Part shown: positions 1 to 9,922 of the stretch, in pieces
Layout: the number at the start of each line of letters is the position of its first letter
Numbering within the stretch: the first letter of the stretch is position 1
Source of the DNA: Dama dama
Lineage: Eukaryota; Chordata; Mammalia; Artiodactyla; Cervidae
Direction: 5' to 3'
Length of the DNA: 64,000 nt
Assembly: GCF_033118175.1 (NCBI RefSeq)
Contig: NC_083688.1
Span: forward strand, 1,385,501-1,449,500
The notes under the pieces: model-generated
Databases searched by the model: none
What the model was told of the DNA's origin: nothing
Seen by the model: only the letters and a program-made list of their open reading frames with translations
Made by a program: the position numbers and the translations under genes

Positions 1-76
1 GGAGCACCCTTCTCTAACGGCCGCGTCCTCCCCACTCATTCCGGATGTCCCGGTGCTCTGCGGAAGTAGGCGTTCC

Positions 77-178
77 TGTTAATGTTTATTCAGTCAATAC
101 TGGAGAACCTACCGTGTGCCTGGTATTGTGCTGGGCCCTGGGGACTTCAGGGTGAAAAGACGCATGAGGTTTCTGGTT
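77..178 (-). mobile_element. L2 LINE 3' fragment
   Basis: Antisense match to the L2 3' end: TTTATTCAGTCAATACTGGA, then CCGTGTGCCTGGTATTGTGC and a GGGCCCTGGGGA block, the usual order read backwards (ATTTATTGAGC, TGTGCCAGGCACTG, CACTGGGGATACA). It is an old, diverged, non-coding remnant. Confidence 0.6.
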
Positions 179-324
179 CCAGGAGGTTGTTGTCTCCTGC
201 AGGGGCACACGTGACAGGTACTGGCGGGCCTGGGGATGCCGAGGGCTTGCTTCCAGCTTGCTCTGAGAAAGCGAATGTTGCAATACAGCCCTCTGAATGT
301 TTTGGTTTCCCACTGCGTATAAAA

Positions 325-525
325 GGCTTCCCCTGGTGGCTCAGATGGTAAAGAATCTACCGGCAATATAGGAGACCCGAGTTCAATCCCTGGGTTGGGA
401 CGGTCCCCTGGAGGAGGCCTTGGCCACCCACTCCAGCATTCTTGCCTGGAGAATCGCATGGCCAGAGGAGCCTGGTGGGCTACAGTCCGTGAGGGTGCAA
501 AGAGTCAGACACGACTGGGTGATGA
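325..525 (+). mobile_element. Bov-tA SINE
   Basis: A complete Bov-tA. It has a tRNA-Glu-derived head (GGCTTCCCCTGGTGGCTCAG, A-box-like GTGGCTCAGATGG, B-box-like GAGTTCAATCC), then the Bov-A body (ACTCCAGCATTCTTGCCTGG, GACACGACTGGGTGA). It is transcribed by RNA polymerase III when active; here it is a fixed copy with several substitutions (for example GAATCGCATGG for GAATCCCATGG). Confidence 0.92.
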
Positions 526-638
526 AACGGCATCAGCAGCGCATGTGAAAGCTACGTTTATACTGCAGGCTACTCAGCGTGAAGTGTCATTATATCCAAA
601 GATACGTGCACGACTTAGTGTAAAAATACTTCACTGCT

Positions 639-872
639 GGGACTTGCTGGTGGTCCAGTGGTCAGAAGTCCACCTTGCGAAGCAGGGGATGTGGGTCGAT
701 CCCGTCAGGAACGTGAGATCCCATGTTCCTCGGGGCTGCTCAGCCCGCACGCCGCAACTGCAGAGCCCAAGCGGCTCGGCTGCCGAGCCCCACGCTGCCA
801 CAGAAGCTCCCGCCTGACACCGTGGCGGGGCCGCGCCGCAGCTGAGAGCCGACAGCCGAAACAGAAGAAGCG
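639..872 (+). mobile_element. CHR-type tRNA-Glu SINE
   Basis: Starts GGGACTTGCTGGTGGTCCAG and continues with GGGTCGATCCCGTCAGGAAC and the G/C-rich tail with CAGCCCGCACGCCGCAACTG. This is the cetartiodactyl CHR SINE pattern (ACTTCCCTGGTGGTCCAGTGG, GATCCCTGGTCAGGGAACTA). The 3' half is much diverged, so the right edge is approximate. Confidence 0.85.
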
Positions 873-1174
873 TTTTCCTGCTAGTACATGCTCTTACCTG
901 AGCCCTCAACGTACTGTAGTAGTAACGTCACAGATCGCTGACCACACATCACCGTGACAAATACAATAATAATGACGGTGAGAATTGCCAGACTGTGGCC
1001 CAAAGTGAGCAAACGCTTCTGTGAAAATGGCCACCTACAGACTCGCTCAGGGCAGGGCTGCCACCGACCTTCAGTTTGTTAAAAAAAAAACAACGCAGTT
1101 ATTTGTGAGGCGTGCTGACGTGAAGCGCGGGAAAATGAGGCGTGTCTGTCGGGAAATCCGGTTTAGGTGCCGAT

Positions 1175-1245
1175 GAATGAAACGGATGAAGTGTTCGAGG
1201 TCACATGACCCAGGGTGTGGCAGGACTCCCGTGTTCAATGGGGCG
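1175..1245 (-). mobile_element. MIR SINE fragment
   Basis: Short antisense MIR core: GAAACGGATGAAGTGTTCGA followed by GGTCACATGACCCAGGGTGT resembles GAGGAAACTGAGGC, GAGGTTAAGTGACTTGCC and AAGGTCACACAGC. Diverged and short, so uncertain. Confidence 0.4.
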
Positions 1246-1625
1246 GGCCGAGCGGGAGGTTTCTGGGGGCTGAGGGCGGCTGTGCTCGCCCTGCTGAGCA
1301 TGCCTGGGGTTAGGACCACGTGGCCACACACAGGTGCTGACCAGTTCAGTGTGTGCCCGTGCCTGTTCCTTACAGTTGCCCTGTGAGCCCCCGGGATGCA
1401 GGGGCTCTGATGGGGGAAGGGAGCGCGGCAGGGGACGGAGGCTGAGGGACGGAGGCTGAGGGACAGAGCGGAGGCATCTCCTGCCGGAGCCCACCAGCCT
1501 GCACGGCCCCGGGACACAAGGAGGAACCTGCTGTGTTCCACCACTGAGGTCTGGGGATGGTTACAGCGGCTTTTTGCTTATTCTAATGATAGAGAGAAAG
1601 CAGTCCTAGCTTACTGTTTATTTAA

Positions 1626-1795
1626 GATAGAAGGCAGGAAGACAAGGGGATAACAGAGGACGAGATGGTTGGAGGGCATCACCGACTTGATGGACATGAG
1701 TTTGAGCACACTCCGGGAGGTGGTGAAGGACAGGGAGGCCTGGCGTGCTGCAGTCTGTGTGGCCGCAGAGTCGGACACGACTGAGCGGCTGAAAA
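1626..1795 (+). mobile_element. BovB LINE 3' end, 5'-truncated
   Basis: The last ~170 bp of BovB in sense orientation: GAGATGGTTGGAGGGCATC, TGGACATGAGTTTGAGC, GACAGGGAGGCCTGGCGTGC and CGGACACGACTGAGCGGCTG. An A/C-rich tail (AACAACAACAGCAAAAAAC) follows to about 1815. It is an inverted partner of the BovB end at 1997-2331. Confidence 0.9.
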
Positions 1796-1996
1796 ACAAC
1801 AACAGCAAAAAACAACTTTCCCCTTGTAAACAGAGGTGGGCTTCAAGTCACATCTGGGCTCTCAGCCACTCTGGTGTGGCTGCTTCCGGAGGGGGACTGG
1901 TTCCCCCCATGCTTTGTTCCCATCTGCCCCTCGACATCAGGGAACAAAAAGTATGGCGGAGGGCTGACGCCCAGGGAACCCTGGTGTTCTAGGAAT

Positions 1997-2331
1997 TTGT
2001 TGTTCAGCCACTCAGTCATGTTCAACTCTTTGGGACACCGTGGACTGCAGCGTGCCAGGCCTCCCTGTCCTTCACTGTCTCCAGGAGTTTGCTCAAACCC
2101 ATGTCCATCGAGTCGGTGATGCCATCCAACCATCTCGTCCTCTGTCGCCCCCTTCTCCTCCCGCCCTCAATCTTTCCAGCATCAGGGTCTTTTCCAATAA
2201 GTCCAGTGAATCAGGTGGCCAAAGTGTTGGAGTTTCAGCTTCAGCATCAGTCCTTCCAGTGGGTGTTCAGGGTTGATTGCCTTTAGGATTGACTGGTTTG
2301 ATCTCTTTGCTGTCCAAGGGACTCTTCAAGA
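1997..2331 (-). mobile_element. BovB LINE 3' end with a near-perfect TSD
   Basis: Antisense BovB 3' end, from TGTTGTTCAGCCACTCAGTC through CCTCCCTGTCCTTCACTGTC and GTGATGCCATCCAACCATCTC to CAAGGGACTCTTCAAGAG. It is flanked by 11-bp repeats with one mismatch, GTTCTAGGAAT (1986-1996) and GTTCCAGGAAT (2332-2342), which fits a target-site duplication. Severely 5'-truncated. Confidence 0.92.
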
Positions 2332-2479
2332 GTTCCAGGAATAGAAGGAGGAGGAGGTGAGTCAAACTCGCCTCATCTTTGACACATGAACCACATTCTC
2401 TCAGCCACATCCTTAGCCCTGAACCTTAGCCAACAGTGGTTCCCAGAGGCAGAAGTGGGGCCTCAAATGCCCCATGGTC

Positions 2480-2625
2480 TTGGAGTCAGACTTGAGTAAC
2501 AGGCTGGCCCAGCGCTAGTAACGAAGCTACCTTGGGCTTCTGCATCTTCTCTGAGTCAATCAGGTGAACAGTAGGAGTAGAACGTCCTCCTCTCCAAGGT
2601 TTGGGGTTGAGGATGAACCAAAACA
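2480..2625 (+). mobile_element. MIR SINE (diverged)
   Basis: GCATCTTCTCTGAGTCAATC, the GTAGGAGTAGAACGTCC region and GGTTTGGGGTTGAGGATGAA align in order with the MIR core (CTCTGAGCCTCAGTTTCC, ATAATAGTACCTACCTC, GGGTTGTTGTGAGGATTAAA). Old and weak. Confidence 0.45.
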
Positions 2626-2719
2626 AAGGGTGAGAAGTCACATTGAAAATGAGAAAGTGCATTGAAATATATTACCTTAAAATTTCTAAGTTGTTATTTC
2701 TCTCCTATTAATCAGGAGT

Positions 2720-2922
2720 ATGAATAGCAACAGCAGTCACTATGTCTTGTCAGGCATTGTGCTGAGTGCTTTACAAAAGGAATTGCATTTAATCCTTGCA
2801 TACACACTGTGAAATAAGTGATATTTGACCTACTGAACTTCAGACATATTAAGCACCTTGAGTTCACACACGTGCTAAAGCTAATAATGAATTGCCAGTT
2901 AGGAATGGATTCAGCATTCCTG
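2720..2922 (-). mobile_element. MIR SINE
   Basis: Antisense MIR of almost full length: CACTATGTCTTGTCAGGCAT, TGTGCTGAGTGCTTTACAAA, TTTAATCCTTGCATACACAC and GAATGGATTCAGCATTCC occur in the expected order. Mammal-wide, tRNA-derived, long inactive. Confidence 0.7.
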
Positions 2923-4149
2923 AAGGAAAACTAGACTGAAAGTGGCTGAAACATATTGGGATTTTTCTTTTTTTGTCTCAGGTAGCAAGTAGACAGTCCA
3001 GTGGAACAGTTGTATATCTATATAGTCAAGGACTCTTGTGGTCACAAAATAGCTGCAGCAGCTCCTGGTATCACACCCACCATTCATACAGGAAAAGGTA
3101 GGTTAAAAAGAGTGTGATGTTTATCTCTATAGGAAGGTGTCATCCAGCCAGTTCACAAACTTCAGCATGTGTCCCTTGGCAGAAGAGGGATTTGAATCTA
3201 TGTCTATCCATACTAGGGCCCATATTGTTACCCACAGTTTCAGACTACCTTCCCAATTTTCTGGGCCTGTTGGACCCCTTGACCGGAGAGATGAAGATGT
3301 GTGATTTTTTCAGGCTTGAGTGAAAGCTGCTTTTGAATTGAAATCAAGGTGTTGACATATCAGGCAATAATCTTTGTGCTCCAAACTGGCTTATTTGTGT
3401 CCTCTTGGCAGAAGGGGGGAAATGCCGAAATGAGTATGAGAGAAAAGAGTTTGCTGGAGAAGAGCTGGGCAAGGGGTATTTTTTATTCCTTGTGTAGCTC
3501 TGGGCAACTGTCATCAGAACTCTTTTTCTCATTTTATTCTGAATGTAACATTTAACCTTTCTGTTCAAGCATCAAATCTGGCTGCCTGGTGTATAATTAT
3601 GAACTTTTCTTTGCTTTCTCTCCCCCCCCCCCGAAAGCTTTTAAAACTCCCTTGCTGGGTACCATCTCTCTCCTCCGACTGTCCAATTAAATTAAAAATA
3701 GCACCTCCGTGGGGCTGTGCGGGGCCATCAACCTAACATGGAACTGCTGGCATACCAGGCCTGGTGGGACAGTGAGTGGTGCCCAGGAGATGCCTGCCGG
3801 CTCAGGCACGGCCTGGCAGCCGCTGAGAGCTGGGCGAAGCTTATCCTCTGTGAGGGGTCTGGGGCTGCCTGCCAGGGCAGCCAGGTGCAGGGGAGCGGGA
3901 GGCAGGGTCTTGGCAACGGGGGAGGGGGCTGGGTGGGGCTGGCAGAGGGGACAAAGGGAAGAGCCCCTGGGGGGCCGTTCACAGCTGTGAGGCTTCAGTC
4001 GTGCCAGTTTATATTGCCAGTTTCTGTTGGGGCTTGGCACCCTTGTACTTGGGTTTGGGTGGGATTTGGATGCCCAAGTTTCCTGAGATAACCCCAATAG
4101 AAGCTTTAGGTTCTGTTGATACAGGAAACAGTCAGTGTTAGCACTGAGT
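2923..4149. other. Unique stretch without a gene
   Basis: No recognised gene or young repeat. It contains an interrupted homopolymer (ten C at about 3623-3632). After it, the stretch near 3630-3720 looks less repeat-like (TCCAATTAAATTAAAAATAG) and is followed by a G-rich run to about 3970. Open frames here show no recognisable domain. Confidence 0.4.
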
Positions 4150-4352
4150 ACATTCCTGGTGGCTCAGATGAAGAATCTGCCTACAAGGTGGGAGACCCGA
4201 GTTCAATCCTTGGGTGGGGAAGATTCCCCTGGAGAAGGGAAATGGCAACCCGCTCCAGTATCCTTGCTTGGAGAACCCCATGCACAGAGGAGCCTGGCGG
4301 GCTACAGTCCATAGCGTTGCAAAGAGTCAGACACGACTGAAGCGACTTAGCA
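4150..4352 (+). mobile_element. Bov-tA SINE
   Basis: The head is slightly degraded (CATTCCTGGTGGCTCAGATG), with B-box GAGTTCAATCC. The body has GGCAACCCGCTCCAGTATCC and GTCAGACACGACTGAAGCGA. It ends in a GCATGCATGCAT tail, which is typical of Bov-tA. Confidence 0.92.
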
Positions 4353-4451
4353 CGCATGCATGCATCCCCTCCTGGCCCTGGAAGAGACGTTCAGTGTCTC
4401 TCCCACCCCTTGGTCCCCTTTCCCTAGAGAGGAAGGTGATGGGATGGATAA

Positions 4452-4682
4452 GGGGTCAGACTCTGAAGCCGAACTGTCCGGATTAAGGTCGTTGCTGTGT
4501 TGCCTTGAAGGAAGGTACTTAACCTCCCGTGCCTCAGTTTTCCCATCTGAAAAACTGACCCAATAAAGACGTCTACCTCAGCGTGGTTATGCTGATGACC
4601 GGATGGTTTTGATGAGTTAACATATGTAAAACACTTAGAAAGTGCCAGACACAAAAAGTTAGCTACTATCATATCTGTATTC
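4452..4682 (+). mobile_element. MIR SINE, near full length
   Basis: Sense MIR: TTGCCTTGAAGGAAGGTACT, CCTCCCGTGCCTCAGTTTTC, GTTTTGATGAGTTAACATAT and AAACACTTAGAAAGTGCCAG are all in consensus order. Confidence 0.78.
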
Positions 4683-4932
4683 ACCAGCCCATATTGAACA
4701 AGTCCTGAGGCAAAAAGACCCTGGCTTTCCCGTTCATTTTAACTTGGTCACATCAGGTAGGAGACACGAAACACCAGAAAATGGCTACTGTACCTTCCAG
4801 GGCATTACAGGGTAACTGCGTGCTGGAGCAGGTTCACATTCCATACACAGGGATGTGTCACAGGGATGGAGAGAAGCAGGCTACAGGGAGTGGCAGGAAG
4901 TGGTGCTTGAGATGACTTTCACCAGAGGTGAT

Positions 4933-4964
4933 GATGACTTAGCATCATGATGACTTAGCATCAT
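4933..4964. repeat. Perfect 16-bp tandem duplication
   Basis: GATGACTTAGCATCAT occurs twice in direct succession (4933-4948 and 4949-4964). A related GATGACTTAACAC lies about 10 bases downstream, suggesting local slippage. Confidence 0.9.
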
Positions 4965-5054
4965 CAGAGCTAAGATGACTTAACACAAGCTCCCCCTTCT
5001 GTTTGGAAGGCCTGTCCGTGCTATCAGTAGCATAGCAGCTTTAGACCTAGGAAA

Positions 5055-5752
5055 AACGCTGGCTTAAAACTCAACTTCCAAAAAATGAAGATCGTGCATC
5101 CAGTCCCATCACTTTGTGGCAATAGATGGGGAAAATGTGTAAACAGTGTCAGATTTCATTTTCTTGGGCTCCACAATCAATGCAGATGGTGACTGCAGCC
5201 ATGAAATTAAAACATGCTTGCTCCTTGGAAGAAAAGCTGTGACAGACCTAGACAGTGTATTAAAAAGCAGAGACATCACTTTGCTGGTAAGGTTCATCTC
5301 GTCAAAGCTATGGTTTTTCCAGTAGTCATGTATGGATGTGAAAGTTGGACCATAAAGAAGGCTGAGCACCGAAGAATTGATACCTTCGAACTCTGGTGTT
5401 GGAGAAGACTCTTGAGAGTTCCTTGGACTGCAAGGAGATCAAACCAGTCAATTCTTAAGAAGATCCACCCTGAATATTCATTGGAAGGACTGATGCTGAA
5501 GCTGAAACTCCAATACTTTGGCCACCTGATGCGAAGAGATGACTCATTGGAAAAGACCCTGATGCTGGGAAAGATTGAGGGCAGGAGGAGAAGGGGACGA
5601 CAGAGGATGAGATGGTTGGATGGCATCACTGACTCAATGGATATGAGTTTGAGCAAGCTCTGGGAGATGGTGAAGGACAGGGAAGCCTGGTGTGCTTCAG
5701 TTTATGGGGTTGCAGAGAGTTGGACATGACTTATCAACTGAACAGTGAACAG
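5055..5752 (+). mobile_element. BovB LINE 3' part, 5'-truncated (ORF2 C-terminal remnant)
   Basis: About 0.7 kb of sense BovB, from CGCTGGCTTAAAACTCAAC to TGGACATGACTTATCAACTG. An open frame at 5214-5729 still covers the C-terminal part of ORF2, with the WCWRRLLRVPW motif and downstream ...LKLQYFGHLMRR. The reverse transcriptase core, including YADD, is absent, so it cannot be autonomous. No flanking duplication was found. Confidence 0.95.
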
Positions 5753-5799
5753 CAACCATAAAGTGTGGGATTAAATAGATGGAATACTTAGAATGGCTA

Positions 5800-6030
5800 G
5801 AGAATGAGAGCTGTGGGGAGTGGGGCAAAATGAAGGTGGAGGTTGGTAGGGCCAGCTCTTGAAGGACGTTGAGTGTCACACCAAGGAGTGAAGACTTCAT
5901 CCTGAGGGTGATGGGGAGGCCTGTCCGAATTGGAAGCAGAGTCATGACATCACCTGAAGGGCTGGAACTATGGGGATATCCTGGAGAATGGCCCAGAGAG
6001 GGATCTGAGCAGAGCAATACTATAGATGAT
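5800..6030 (-). mobile_element. Ancient L2-like repeat, antisense
   Basis: GGCCAGCTCTTGAAGGACGT, TTCATCCTGAGGGTGATGGG and GCAGAGTCATGACATCACC recall the mammal-wide repeat that reads GGCCTTGTGGGCCATGG, GGATTTTATCCTGAG, AGAGTGACATGATCTGA, which I associate with antisense L2. The family call is tentative. Confidence 0.4.
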
Positions 6031-6469
6031 GAAAACGTGCATTCCATTAGACTCTAGGATAAACATCATTTGTCCAGGACGCTTTAGAGTGGGAATTTGG
6101 TATTGACAATACTTGGGGTTGTGGGTTTAGGGGACCAAAAAAGCATCTTCCTGTCGTCTGGCTGAGGTCTAGTTGTTGTCAGTTATAGAGCAACTTATCC
6201 TGGATGATGACTGTAGAGGCAGCCCCCAGTGTGGGGCGTGGGGAGAGTCATCTCCAAGGAGATGAATTCAGGTTGAGAACAAGACATGCCCTGTACCAAC
6301 TGAGACCGGGGCTTGGCTCCAGGGGCTTTTTCAGCACTGTGAGTGCCGGACAGCTCCCTGGCCTCTCACTTCCCACCTCGTTCTTGGTCTCCTCTTCGGA
6401 GAACCAACCCCTGCTGAGAAAGAAGGAACCATGGCCGTCTTTTCCTAGGAGCTCTGGTCAGAGCCGGGC

Positions 6470-6603
6470 AGACTTGGGCTCGAGTCTCTGTTCCCCACTG
6501 GCTGCTGTGTCCCCGGGACAAAGGACAGCCCCCCACGTTGGTTCTATGGCCTCCACTGTAGGGAGGGGATGATAGTACCCACCTCACCGGGCTGATATGG
6601 GCT
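6470..6603 (+). mobile_element. MIR SINE, left part (split)
   Basis: GATGATAGTACCCACCTCAC follows a weak core. The MIR tail GCCTGGCACATCGTAGGTGC appears only at about 6710, after an intervening antisense L2-like piece, so this looks like one MIR split by a later insertion. Confidence 0.5.
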
Positions 6604-6607
6604 TTAA

Positions 6608-6680
6608 GTTATTTATTCATTCAGTGAATATTTATTAGCCATGTACTTCGTGGTGAGCCCTTTTCTAGGCTCTGTTAGAT
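6608..6680 (-). mobile_element. L2 LINE 3' fragment inside a MIR
   Basis: ATTTATTCATTCAGTGAATA, TTTATTAGCCATGTACTTCG and CCCTTTTCTAGGCTCTG match the antisense L2 3' end. It sits between the two MIR parts. Confidence 0.5.
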
Positions 6681-6689
6681 TGAAGAATG

Positions 6690-6748
6690 TTTCTGAAGTG
6701 GCTTAACAGCGCCTGGCACATCGTAGGTGCTCATTAAGGGTTAATTTT
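6690..6748 (+). mobile_element. MIR SINE, right part
   Basis: TTAACAGCGCCTGGCACATC followed by GTAGGTGCTCATTAAGGG is the MIR 3' region and continues the part ending near 6603. Confidence 0.55.
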
Positions 6749-7147
6749 CTGCCTGAGTTACTCGTCTGTAACAAGAAGCCAGGATCAAAGGCCCTAAGAG
6801 CAACCAACCAGGCTACAGGCCTCGCAGAGCACACCCCAAAAGCTCCTGTGCTGCAGGCACACTTCTTTTTTCATCCTGTCCTTTTGATGAACTTTTCCAG
6901 TAAGGTGTTATGATCTTGATATACAACCACTCTCAGGGCTCTTTGGAGCTTTAAAGCGGCCCTAAAATCAGAGTGTGAGAGGTGGGTCCAAACTCTTCCC
7001 AAATAGGGTAGAATTCATTGGAATCCTTTGCCGAAATTCAGGCCACTTCTGACGGCCAGTTCTGTGGCCAACCCCTCGACTTTCACCTCTGTCCTGGGAG
7101 AAAATGATGCTTAACACAAGAACGCGGGTGGGGCTGAAGATACAGTT

Positions 7148-7262
7148 TCATTCAATTCATTCACTGAACCCCAGCTGGGTGCTTCCTGCTTCCTGGGACA
7201 TAGAGGACAGACCTGGTCCCCACCGCCCAGGATTCGATAAGGGGTGGACAGGCAGCGTAGCC
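7148..7262 (-). mobile_element. L2 LINE 3' fragment
   Basis: TCATTCAATTCATTCACTGA, CCCAGCTGGGTGCTTCCTGC and CCTGGGACATAGAGGACAGA match the antisense L2 3' end (ATTCATTCAACAAAT, TGCCAGGCACTG, GGGGATACAGAGATGA). Confidence 0.5.
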
Positions 7263-7379
7263 AGAACCATCTCCTCTAACCCTGACTGCAGGAGTCACTG
7301 CTTGGCTAGCAGACCAGGCTCCTGGAGTGGGTGGGGGAGCCCAGCAGCACCCTTCCTGCTGGAGACATTCGGCTGGGGG

Positions 7380-7612
7380 AAGGAGTTGGCTGTAATCCGT
7401 GTTTAATTTCTCTGGGGCCTCCATTATAAATTCCATAACTCCACCAGTCAAAACATGACTAATTCCTGGGACTGCAGCCCCCACCAGGGAGTAGAAAGCC
7501 CGGCGCTGTTTTGCTGCCTTTTATCACCACTAATAAAGGCTTGGCAGTCAGAATTTAGCGGCTGTGGGTGGTTTTCTTATGCATGTGAGTTTCTCCCCCA
7601 CCCCCCACAGGA
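7380..7612. other. Candidate conserved non-coding block
   Basis: No repeat family is recognised. The composition is mixed, with motif-like strings such as TCCATTATAAATTCCATAAC, CAAAACATGACTAATTCC, TTTTATCACCACTAATAAAG and TTCTTATGCATGTGAG (octamer-like TATGCAT). Only its repeat-free, motif-rich look suggests constraint; conservation was not tested. Confidence 0.2.
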
Positions 7613-7944
7613 TTGCTCAAGAATAAATGCTTGCTTGCTGGGCTAGTTTTCTACCAGCTTGGTAATATTCCCAGCCTGAAAAGCTGTGGGTCTGGGGGAA
7701 GTTTGCAAAGAAGGGGCCTCAGTGCTCAGGGCTAATTGGGTCTTTGGTGATTCTGACAAGGGCAGGACGCTGTGTGATTTACAGAGAAAAGAACGGGCTT
7801 GTTGAAAGTAAACAGGACAAAACTGCAGGTGTGATTCTTCCCCTGCTGGCGCGCTCCCTCACCCAGCCAGCGTCACAGCCCCTGGGAGAGAGGGCGTGCA
7901 GGCAGGGCCGCTCCGGGCCCCTGGCCGTGCTGCCCTTGGCCGGC

Positions 7945-8058
7945 GGCTTCAGCTTCCTGAGCGTCAAGCTCCTTATCTGTAAAATGCCGCAGACACGCCG
8001 TCAGCCCTGCCTGTCCTGCAAGGCTTGTGTGAGTGTGCGCTTAGTAAAGTGCCTGGCC
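7945..8058 (+). mobile_element. MIR SINE fragment
   Basis: CAAGCTCCTTATCTGTAAAA, GCAAGGCTTGTGTGAGTGTG and GTAAAGTGCCTGGCCC follow the order of the MIR core and tail. Confidence 0.5.
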
Positions 8059-8404
8059 CCTCGGAAGAAAGCCAACTAAGCAAGGTTGGGGGAAAAAATC
8101 CCCCACGGTCATGCCATTTTATCTAACACCTTAGTCATTATATATTCATTAAAAATGTTCCCCAAGGGCCTTGCTAAGGTATTAGTTTGTTGTCTTTGCA
8201 ATAGGCAACCGACTTGGCTTTCATCTGTAAATATAGAGCCTGTTTCCAACCTGCTCGGGCCCCCTACCTGGAGTTAAGGTGGTCTCACTGTAGGTGGGAA
8301 ATGGTTGATGGCTGGAGCTTTGCTGCGGGGGGTCGGGGGCACGTGGATGGAGGGTGTGCGTGTTGGGAGCAGGCCCTGCCTCAGAGGAGAAGGCTGAGAC
8401 TGCT

Positions 8405-8748
8405 GGTTGTTGTTCAGTTGCTCAGTCGTGTCCGACTCTTTGCGACCCCATGGACTGCAGCACACCAGGCCTCCCTGTCCTTCACCAATTCCTGGAGTTT
8501 ACTCAGACTCATGTCCATTGAGTCGGTGATGCCATCCAACCATCTCATCCTCTGTCGTCCCCTTCTCCTCCCACCTTCGATCTTTCCCAGCACCAGGGTG
8601 TTTGCAAATGTCAGTTCTTCGAATCAGGTGGCCAGAGTACTGGAGCTTCAGCTTCAGCATCAGTCCTTCCAATGAATATTCGGGACTGCTCTTTAGGATG
8701 GACTGGTTTGATCTCCTTGCAGTCCAAGGGACTCTCAAGAGTCTTCCC
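8405..8748 (-). mobile_element. BovB LINE 3' end, 5'-truncated
   Basis: Antisense BovB 3' end beginning TTGTTGTTCAGTTGCTCAGT and running through CCATTGAGTCGGTGATGCC and GGATGGACTGGTTTGATCTC to GACTCTCAAGAGTCTTCCCC. Only ORF2 C-terminal codons remain. Confidence 0.95.
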
Positions 8749-9034
8749 CAGGGGCCCGGGCTAATGATGGTGTGATGATGAGAGGTGGGCCTGGGTGGCG
8801 AGCTCTGGGAGGGGCCTTCCGGGGACCCGAGAGCCAATCAGTGAGGAATTGTAAGGGCCGAGAGAGCAGCTAGAGAGACCTGGGTTCCAGCTGGGCTGTT
8901 GTCATTTTCTAGCAGTACTGAAACCGCACCCCAGCTTGGATGGAACTCAAACCCAGCCAGAACTCAGACTGGGACTTGAGCGCCCAACCCCTGACTTAGG
9001 CAGGGACTCGAATCCATTGTCCTTTGACTGCAAG

Positions 9035-9652
9035 TGCTTACCTGGTGCCAGGACTTGCTGAAGCTCAGAAAGAATTCAGCGTGGGGCCCAGAGGTGAAGA
9101 GTTATCAGCACAGGAAGTTTGTGAGAGATTCAAGTGGGCAGGCACGGGAGCGCAGCCCTGAGAACAAGGAGGGCTACGTTTTCATAATCAAAGAAAAAGT
9201 GAGGCGGGGAGAAGACCACCCTCTTCCTCAGCCTGAGGCAGACGTCAGGTCTTTTATTAGTTCCTCCTTTGACCCTACAAGGTCGAACTGGAACTGTCAT
9301 GGTGCTATTTACTTCATATGTTTATTAGCAAAAGGGCAGTAACATTTAATAAAATATCGTAATTAATCTCAGGTTTCAGTATCAAGTCCCCTTTTACCTA
9401 GTTTTTTCCCCTTTCCCCTGTATTTCTGTCCTGACTACATACAGAAAGGCTACTTTTCAAGGACCATTAACTCCCTGACCTCTCGGAACAAGATCCAGGC
9501 CCCTTATCTATTGCCTTGTGCTTTAACTGATCAGGCTTTGTGGCTTGAGTGTGCCTGGACCTTGGATGCAACTGGGCTTCCTTCAAGGTGGTATAGATTG
9601 TTGCTAGGTGACTGGATTCTTTTCTTCAGTAGTTACTAGCTTACAACAGTCT
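9035..9652 (-). mobile_element. ERV-type LTR-like block
   Basis: About 0.6 kb that I recognise as a ruminant interspersed sequence: GAAAGAATTCAGCGTGGGGC, GAGAAGACCACCCTCTTCC, AGCAAAAGGGCAGTAACATT. Read on the minus strand it has AATAAA-type signals (CTAATAAACATATG, ACTAATAAAAGACC) and runs from TGTAAGC to a CACCA end, as an LTR might. No TSD or internal retroviral gene is visible. Family and edges are inferred. Confidence 0.45.
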
Positions 9653-9734
9653 CCCAAACTCCCTTAAAATTCCCACTCTGTCTTTAATCCCCTAGTGGGA
9701 CTCCTAAACTACTGAATTATCCCATTCTAGCCCT

Positions 9735-9922
9735 CTCAGTGTGACCTTAGGCTGATTCTCAGTATCTCTGAGCTTCACCCTCCTTATCTGAGAAATGGGG
9801 ATTGCAATATTGCCTACCTTATGGCGGACAGAGTTGCGTGAGCTACTGCAAGTGAAGTGCTTGGCACAGTGCCTGGCACATAGTAAACGTGCAGGGAATG
9901 CTGGTTGCTCTTATTATTGCTG
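9735..9922 (+). mobile_element. MIR SINE
   Basis: GTGTGACCTTAGGCTGATTC, CTCAGTATCTCTGAGCTTCA, CTTATCTGAGAAATGGGGAT, GTGAAGTGCTTGGCACAGTG and CCTGGCACATAGTAAACGTG cover most of the MIR consensus. Confidence 0.8.

Noticed and set aside
325..400. tRNA-like sequence with A- and B-box at the heads of Bov-tA and CHR SINEs
   Set aside because: These are tRNA-Glu-derived SINE heads without a foldable acceptor stem or anticodon arm, and the same sequence recurs throughout the window. They are not tRNA genes.
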